DNA of 64,000 nucleotides from Saxidomus purpurata (Eukaryota; Mollusca; Bivalvia; Venerida; Veneridae): contig JAFMSR010000009.1 of assembly GCA_022818135.1 (NCBI GenBank), positions 28,077,315 through 28,141,314 on the forward strand, read 5' to 3'. Below are positions 1 to 9,500 of this stretch, piece after piece (the stretch's first letter is position 1; each line of letters begins with the position of its first letter). A program made the translations under genes and the position numbers. The notes below the pieces were generated by a model. The model searched no databases. It saw only the letters and a program-made list of their open reading frames with translations, and was not told the origin of the DNA.

Positions 1-245
1 ACAACCCAACAAATGAAGGGAAACAATGTGATGTTTCAGTCATTCTCAAGGCTTGCCAATGACATATTTTTCATATTTACCAATACAGTTATTATTTTGC
101 CTAAGATGACTTTAACATTAGACATGTAAAGATACATAGAAATGACAAAATCAACCCTTAGTTGATAACTCTAATGTTTGTGTTTTTATATGTCTGCCAG
201 AACTGAGCAAAATAAAATAAATGACTCTCCATTTCTTATTTACAG

Positions 246-529
246 AAAGTGTTCCATTAACTGCCAAATCACCAAAGTCAGAAAAATCAGAGGCATCTGA
301 TTTAAGATTCCCTGACCTGTCTTATTTAGGTCTTGGAAAGGGAAGGTCTAAATCATCCTCACAACCTGCTAAATCATTGTCATCACCAACTTCCTCATTT
401 AGTAGTAAACCAAAATCACCAAAAGACAAAACAGAAGATTCAGATCTGCAGAAATTGAGTGAAAAAGTTGCCAAGACAAAAGAGAGTGTATCAAACGTTG
501 CAGAAGACATGTTGTCTTCATCAAAGGAG
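246..529 (+). CDS. Exon (first in window) of the Slac2-like gene
   Basis: Acceptor TTATTTACAG ends at 245 and donor GGAG/GTAAAT begins at 530. The exon starts with two bases that complete a codon from an upstream exon outside the window. It encodes a Ser/Lys-rich stretch with SPKSEKSE and SKPKSPKDK, then a more helical end (LQKLSEKVAKTKESV). The in-frame ATG at 221 lies in the intron and is not a start. Confidence 0.7.
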
Positions 530-3500
530 GTAAATTGAGTGTCTACCAGTATATTTTTATTATGATTCATTTTATACCCTGAATTTCATTTGTTTTAACA
601 TGCCTTTAAAGAAATTTAGAAAATTAAGGTCAATTCTGATTTCTCCCATTAATATTGTGATAATGTTACACTGATGTTATTAATTTGACACTGACCTTAT
701 ATTATTGTCTCTGTCATCATCAATCTTTTGCTTGTCATATAGTTTGAGTGCTGGAAGTAAAGTAATTGATTCTATTGCAATAAGCAAGGGGCATTATGGG
801 ATTTTCAAACATCTCTTGTTATAATCAAAAATGTCCAGCATAAGCTATGGTAAAATATTACCTGAATTGAAGAGCGAAGTCTTGAATAATTTAAGGTCAG
901 TGTGCAGTAACTTCTGTCTTATCCAGTATAATTCACCTTATTTCCTGGGCTCATATAATTCACACTCTGTATATAAGAACCGCTGGAAAGGAGAAATTCC
1001 TTCAAGCTAGTGTCAGATATTAAAGAAAGTAAAACAGTTCAGCTTCTTTGGAATATACTGTAACAGTTAAGAGGACAGAAAACATGTATTTTACACGCAT
1101 TTCCCTAATGCTGATCATTCCTGATTTTCAGACAAAACATTTCTTAACTTTTAAGGAATGAAACGAAGATACAAAATTTTTTTTACGGAAATACATAAAT
1201 GGGCAAGAAAAAGCCTTCAGACAATATATTCAGCTGACTCAAATTTCTCATTGAAACAGGTTGACAGAAATGCTGTTTTTATTGATTGTTACTTAATAAT
1301 GGAATAGGTGTTTGAAGGCTCTTTCTTCCATGATGTTGGTCAAATTGGCGAAACAGAGATGTCCATGTTTAGGAAGAACATAACTTAACAAATGCCCCTT
1401 TTAGAAAACATCAAGACTTTGATGGCTTATTTAAGACTTTCACAGTATATTATTCAATGACACTGAGCTATCGATGTTAGTTAGTAGCTAAAGAAGGAAT
1501 TTCTTGATTTCTCTCCCTTGGTGATGGCTTTTCTAACCTGCAACAGTAAAACTTGCCTTAACAGTGATATTACTGCATCTATTAAATAACTTTGTCATAA
1601 ATGACTAGTCAGTGTAACAGAAAGTTGAATGTTTGATTACTGTAGAGGAAATGGTTAGGACTGGGCATGTAGCAGTAAGTCGTTGTTGTAAATTGTCAAT
1701 GTGCTTCTAACTTTGCTTTCAATACGACTGGCTCTAAACATACATGCATCTTAAAATGTTTCAGGCTGAATTGTTGAAGTCCTATTTGTTATGGGGCAAT
1801 TTTTATTCAAAATAAAGGCTGCTTTTAGCAATCAATTTTTTTTGTTCTCGATCTGTCTGAAGAAAAAGTATTCCTGGGCATAAATGATGAGGTATAAAGA
1901 TGTGTTTCAGAAACTAGTTTAAAAAGATGTGAATGAACAGAATGGTGTTGGTGTACTAAGATATTTCTCCTCCATATAAGATAATGAGATTATTTGAGCT
2001 ATGCCACATGAAACTGTGCCTGATAACAGTGATGACATGTTGACTTTAAATGTTGACAGCTTTTTGTTTTTTTTCAGGTTAAGCAGTTACAAATTTTCTG
2101 TAAAAGCTCCCAACCAATATTGATCACACTATTTTATGCTAAAAATTTAGGTTTGACATACCGGTTTAGGTTATCTCTATACTGTACCGGTTAAAAAGAT
2201 GGAAATTGACTGGAAAGATTGAAAATTGAATGATACAGTAAAAAGCCCTCTATAACTTAAAAAGGAAAGATGTTTCCATAATTGAACAAAATATTGAAAT
2301 CTTTATGATATGTTTATACATGTAGATAAAGATAAGATGTGGCACACTGTTCTTGTGATGTAGCTCACCTTGAGATAATCTTTCTCACCTAACATATAAT
2401 CTTCATACTAACCTCACAGTTAACAGAGATCAACAAAAGTATTGCTGCTATGGACAAGATTTTGGAAGACCTAGAGTCTGATGTGTATTCAGTCAATTCG
2501 GATGATGTTGAAAACAATAATGAGGTTATAAGTAGACTACCAGGTTCAGATGTTATAGAATATTCTAACGAGTTTTATGTGATGGTGAGTGGTGCTTGCT
2601 TTATACCAGGAGCTTGCTTGCTTCAGTTCCATGTTTTAATGTTGCTTCATTAATCCTAAAAATGCTAAATGTCTTAAGTGGAGTGATCCCTGAATCCTGT
2701 ATATATGCACACATTGGTGTCCGGACTGTAACTTTGTCATGCATTGAAGGATTTTAAAATAACTTGACACACATGTTCAGCACATCAAGACAATGTGTTG
2801 TGTGCAAGAACCATGTCCCTACCTCAAAGGTCATGGTGTCATACTTAGTGTTTAAAAGTAATGGAATACTGTAGGCATGGTAACTCTGACATGCATGGAA
2901 GTATTTTAAAATAACATAGCACAATTATTGAGCACATGGAGAGGACCGTGAAACACCTCTTTCGGGGACATTCGTCACTTGTGAGGGACAGCTCTTGTTT
3001 CTGTGTAAAATGTCTGAAGTGAGTTTGGATAGAGTTGTTGAATAATAAATGTGCAGGTTCAAATACATCTAAGAAAGTGGGTGCATTTCTGAACTAAAGC
3101 AATCTAAGCTACTCTGTAATGTCTGTTTGTATCAACCAGTTACTGTGATCTACATGTCAGACTATGTTGTTGTGTTGAGTGCTTTGAAGTGCCGTATGAC
3201 CCCTTCTTCCTGAAGATTTACGTACAATGTACATTAAAGTTACATACAATGTAGGAAGTTGTAAAGGAAACAAGACATTTCGACACCATATATTTATTGT
3301 ATACTCACCAAACTTGGTGTGGGAACTATATCAAGTGAAAAAGTACCATATTTCAGAGAAATTCGGCACTAATATTTGGAGAGACCATAGCTCCTTTGAG
3401 AGAGTACTAGTCGAAAACAAAATGGGTAGGATTAGATTTATGAACATAACTAAGATAAACATGGTACATTTTCACTTCTTTTACCAACTTTGTGTTGTAA

Positions 3501-6500
3501 TTGCAATTGTAATTGTTAACTGGTGGAAGGTTATTTATTCTCCCTTATTTATCTTCTGTTCACTAAAACTCCTTAGGATCTAGGGAATAACTGTTTTACA
3601 TAGATTGCTAGTATTTTGTAGTGATGTAATTTAAAAAGGATACTGTGATCAAATAAAGTTTCTGTTTTGTTACAGCATGGGGCAGCTGAAAATGTCAGAA
3701 AAGTCACAAGCTCTACACTAGATTATCTGAATAATGCTGAGGCATATATAATGCGTGAGAAAGGTCTTGGTGATGTCGCCACAAGCACACCCAGAAATTC
3801 TGATACTGAACGAGTGTTTAATCCTGATAGTGACAGTTCACGTATTGCCTGTGATACAACTGATGTTACCATAGAAACAATGCAAGACACGAGCGATGAC
3901 TCGCATAAAAGTGAAATTTCTTTTTCTATTACCCCCATGACTATAAACATGGGTAGTGCTAATGATACAAAACCAAAAGTTGTTACTGGCAGACAGTCAT
4001 ATTCAAGGTCAAGTTCAAGTGAGGACACAACCACTGCTAGAGACAACAAAGAATCTCAGCATAATGCTTCTTTACACAATGACAGACGCACATCAGATGA
4101 CGCTAGTCATGTGTCTCATAATGTCTCCAAGGATACCACAGATCTTAGTATTTCCCATGACAGTTCTAGTGAAAGATTAACAGTTAATCTGGGACCTAAA
4201 AGAGAAAATAAACAGCCGTATAGAAGGGATTTCTATGTAACTGATACTCCAATAATGCAGAGAAAGACCCCTGATCCTTCACCAAGGGAAGAGAAGCAGC
4301 AGGCCCATACAGAGGAAAAGGTTAGTTCAGTGCAATTTAAAATGACTGTTGAGACAGAGGTTAACCTTTACTATAGAAAGTTCAGTTTGAAGCAGACGTA
4401 AATTTATAGTTTTATACGCTCATAGGGACTTACATTGTATTATGTGGCAGACGGCGGTGTCCACACGTCCGCTCTTGAAGTCGAATAGTTTTCATGTGAT
4501 CTTCACCAAACTTGCTTGACCAGTTTGTAGGCATAATGTCTGGGCCAAATTTGATAAGCAGCCAAACTGCCCTGGGCACTTTTGGATTGAGATCCTTGAA
4601 TTATCCAAAATTGGCCAAATTAGCCCTGTCCACTCTCTACGTCAAACAGTTTTCATCTGATTTTCACCAAACGTGCTGACATTTGGTAAAAATCAAATGA
4701 AAACTTTCTGCTCCCTACGTCGAGCATGTCTAAGCCAAGTTTGATAACCAGTCAATCACCGTAGACACTTATGGCTCTTGAATTATCAAAAAAATTGGCC
4801 GTGTCCCCCCCCCCACGCCAAACAGTTTTCATCTGATCTTCACCAATGTGCGCTTTGGAAAAATAAATTACCCCCCCCCCTACGTCAGAGGTCAACTTGG
4901 CCTTGTCCACTCTATGTCAAACAGTTTCCATCCGATCTTCAACAAATTTGTTGAAAATATTTGTGTGCATAATGTCTAGGTTAAGTTCAGTAACCAGCCA
5001 AATTGCCTTAAACACTGTAGGATTATGGCCCTTGAATTTGAAAAAAATGGTGAAATTAGGCATGTATGGTTCAGCTGCCAGATATGCCTCCCCGACTGGC
5101 ATATTTTGTGACAGTTTGGCACTCTTATTATGAATGGAAATATGAATTTGACATTTGAAAAGTATAATTTATATATGATGAAAACATGTTCTTTGGTTTT
5201 AGGGCAGTTTAAAAGATGTTTAACATTATTGGAGTGTTGCAGAAATAGTTAACTGTATTTCAGATATACCTAGCTGCAAGCACTGTTACACATCTAGAGA
5301 ACAAAGTTCAGTCACTACAAGACAAAATGAGAGCTGTACATGCTCTTCAAGAAAAAGATAGATTAAGCCATATTGAAAGTGAGGTAGCACAGACTGTTGC
5401 CCATGTAGCCTCCAGTGAACAGCAGGTATATTGACTTGCAGTAGTTGTATAACTTGTTTCAGAAACACGTTATTGGCCATTTCAGGAAATATTGACAGAA
5501 ATTATTTTCAAATTTGGAAAAAGCAATGAAATATGAAATAGTAAAGACACAGTAGCATTTTAATTATATAAAGTCATACGTAGTGCTGAATATGACCATT
5601 AATAGTATATAATGATAACAACATTGCTAATCTGTGATATAAGTTAAGAGTTTACAAAAGTTTGTATCATATACAAGACATGAGAGTAGTTATAGTTTGA
5701 ATACTATGAAACCAGTAATGTTTTTGGTGCATTGATTCCAAGCATGAAGTAAACCACAAATTTTAGATTCTCAAGAATAGCATTGTAGATATTTCTTCAG
5801 AATTACGGATACAGAATCTACAAATGTATGTTCCAAGGAAATTGTAGTTTATCTAAAAACACCACAAATATTACAGCATTCTTGGTGCTGATTCTTAATT
5901 AGGAAAAGTCATGTGCTAGTGAGACCTTGGTCAACTGCACATCACTCAACAACACTACAAGAGAGTTTTCAGCCTAGAATTCAAATAAAGGACATTAAAG
6001 CACTGTGTCAATGTTCAACATGGCGCTCTGTTATGCTGTTTTTGATAGTTTTCACTGAAATAAACAAATAATACAGAGATTTAAATATACTGAAATATTA
6101 TTCTGCAAGTCCTGTTGATATTTATGCAGCTCTTTTACATGTAGGTTAAACACATTGAGAAAGCTGTGTCAAAGCTTGCGGAGGAGCCACCTAAAAGCAG
6201 AGCACCATCAACAAAATCACGACAAGCACCCAACATTCCTCCTCCAAGGCCAGTAACTCCTCCTAGAGAGAAACCTGAACCAACTTTCCTCAAAGGTAGG
6301 TGAATTCATCAGTATTTGTTTGTTTGTTACAAGATGTTGAAAAAAAAAGCTTTAAACACATGTGACATTGAATAAAGCTTTGAACATGCTGTAAGTTATT
6401 ATTGGACCGAAGTTTTTTGTGTGTTGTTACATGCCTGTTTCAACTGTATTTTGGTCATTTTTACAGGCAGGCAGTTTACCTTACAATCGTTCATGGGAAT

Positions 6501-9500
6501 AACTGGTATTAGATCACCATCCTCCCTAACAAACTGACAATTTTGTCATTTAAAGACACATGGTCAGTAGAAGGGCTCAAACCCATGACCCTTGATTTCA
6601 AGTCAGCGACTCTAACCACTTTACCACAAAGGTGTTGTTTGTTAAATTGTACTATGTCACCTGAGATTGTACAGTTGCACTAACATCATCTAGAATATTT
6701 CCTTATAGCTTCATGTGAAAGAGAAAGTGAAAGAGATCAAGATTACTGTTATGTAAACTATGTTTAGTTTTTAATAGATGTATATTAGCTCACTTACACA
6801 TACACACATTCATCTGCTATAAACCCTTTGGTTACAGGGGACACACGGGAGGAGGACCTTCCTGAGAGTAGGACAGAGTATAACGAGGAGTATGGATCAA
6901 TAGAACTGCCCAGTGTTAACCGTCTCAAGGCAATGTTTGGTGGAATAAAGTCAGAAGACAAAGACTCGTCTATAAAGAGGGTGCGTGTTTTATAATTAGC
7001 AGTTAAATTTAAACTAATATAGAAACAACACATAGAATTTAAAGACCTGTCTAAGCATGAAATTCACAGTCAGTTTTACAAGCAATTCACAAATCCAGTT
7101 TTAAGTTTTTGCACCATTCAATTGCATGAAATAATATGATAGTTAGTGGAAGTACATTGAAATTTTATAACGTTTGAAAAAAAGTATTTTCTATTGAATC
7201 CTGAGAGAGAAATACATTAATATTAAACATTGTTCATAGGTTCAAAGTTCATCGGTAAGTTATACAACAAGTAATACGATCGGTAAATCAAATGAGTGTT
7301 TGTGACACCCTTCCATTCCAGCATGTGTGTTTTAATGTTCTCTGTGCTGGTTACTTCACTAAATTATACTGGGATCCACAATTTTAATTGCTTTTTTGGC
7401 ATTTAACAGGGTATTAGGGTGACTTGTGAGATTTCTTTCTGTTTTTTCCATAACTTTATCATACACATCCAGTGGCAGGAAGTTACACTGGTGTGAGTGC
7501 ATGTGAGGAAGAAAATGAGAGGATGGATCTAATATACTGGTTTCATGGTAGTTCTCGGACACAAGCACGTCTTCAGACAGTTTTATGCTTCGTATTTTTT
7601 AGGGTTTATACAGTAACATACACCCTGAATAACATCCCATAGGATTCTTTTCTCTGTGTCATTACAGATGACCCAAATTTCTTACATTTTAGAAGTCCGT
7701 CTTAATTACCTCATTATTTTGTTACCTTTTTTAAACTGATTTATTTATGAACACAGTGTGCATGTGCTAAAATAAGGCTCTAGTTTAGTTTAACTTTAGG
7801 AATACAACCTTCATACCAACATTACATATGATGTGAAAGTTTTTCAAATTAATAAATTCTTGAATAAAAAGTGACCAAAAATACTGGATTGCATTAAAGA
7901 ATTACAATCCAAATATAAATTTGTATAAAATTAGCTGCTGTACAGTGATGCTGGAACATTATACATGTTCTAAAACTGTTCCTTGTTCAAGTCACTAAAA
8001 AAAATGTGGATTCAACAATGTTTTGCCTCTCGGGTAACTGCAGATGAAAATGTTCCTTTTCTGCCTGAGAACCACTAGGATGCCAGTAACATTTTCTGCC
8101 CGAGAACCACTTGGATGCCAGTAACATTTTCTGCCCGAGAACCACTTGGATGCCAGTAATTAGGTTTTCTTTACTGAGGAAATGTTTTCTATTTATACCT
8201 TTTGGTATAGTTGTTTTCAATGTTAGATGTATTGTAGTCCCAACTGACTGTACATAGTTCCCTCCCTTTGATTTGATCATTTCAATATTTCATGTATTCC
8301 TGCAGCATTATTTAGATCTAATTGTCATTCATTACCCACTGAAATGTTCTTTAGAACCTTGGCATAATTATTAGAAGATATTTTAGGGAGAAATTATCAA
8401 CTTTACTTTTTCCTTGTCCTCATCACCCATCACTGTGGTTTGTGAATCTGTTGAGGTATAGCTATGGAAAAAATTGTCAGGAACCTTTTGATTTGCATGT
8501 AATAGTAAGCGTTTGACTTGCAGGTACCAGGCAGTGAGAGCCAAGAACCAGTATGTTGTGTATATAACTTTATCTAGATGTTATGTAGCAGTTTAGAAAT
8601 TTTTATTAACAATAATATTATCTGGCTAAAAATATACTATTTGTATTTTATTAGCCAGATGTGTGATGGCTTGTTACCCTTATCCTGTTATAGACAGGTA
8701 CTTCTGTCTGTCCAACTGAGTATACCATGGTCTGATTCAATACTGTTGCAGTGTGATTAGGGCCTACACTGTTTGCTATTTACCGTTGCTAAGTTTTATT
8801 AATCATATCCATGGTAAACACACAGCAGTGTTTAGTTAAACTTGTTGGACATGACCTGGTAAACAAACAGCAGTGTTTAGTTAAACTTGTTGGACATGAA
8901 ATGGTAAACAAATAGCAGTGTTTAGTTAAACTTGTTGGACATGAAATGGTTAACAAACAGCAGTGTTTAGTTAAACTTGTTGGACATGACATGGTAAACA
9001 AACAGCATTGTTGGACATGAAATGGTGAACAAACAGCAGTGTTCAGTTTAACTTGTTAGACATGGCATGGTAAACAAACAGCAGTGTTTAGTTAAACTTG
9101 TTAGACATGAAATGGTTAACAAACAGCAGTGTTTATTTAAACTTGTTAGACATGAAATGGTAAACAAACAGCAGTGTTCACTTAAACTTGTTAGACATGA
9201 CCTGGTAAACAGACAGTAGTGTTTAGTTAAACTTGTTAGACATGGAATGGTAAATAAACAACAGTGTTCACTTAAACTTGTTAGACATGACCTGCTAAAC
9301 AGACAGCAGTGTTTAGTTAAACTTGTTGGACATGAAATGGTAAACAAACAGCATTGTTGGACATGACGTGATAAACAAACAGCAGTGTTTAAACTTGTAA
9401 GCCATGACCAGTTTGGAAAGATTGCAGGATAAGGGTTATTGACCTTTTTTTCAATCCAAAGAATATTAAAGAGGAATTACAGTGGATAAAGGCTTAGTAT

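Noticed and set aside
3723..4049. 108-codon minus-strand ORF
   Set aside because: Shadow of the large plus-strand exon 3676-4320, which has splice sites and matching phases.
9048..9347. Cys/Thr/Ser-repeat minus-strand ORF
   Set aside because: By-product of the 45-bp minisatellite.
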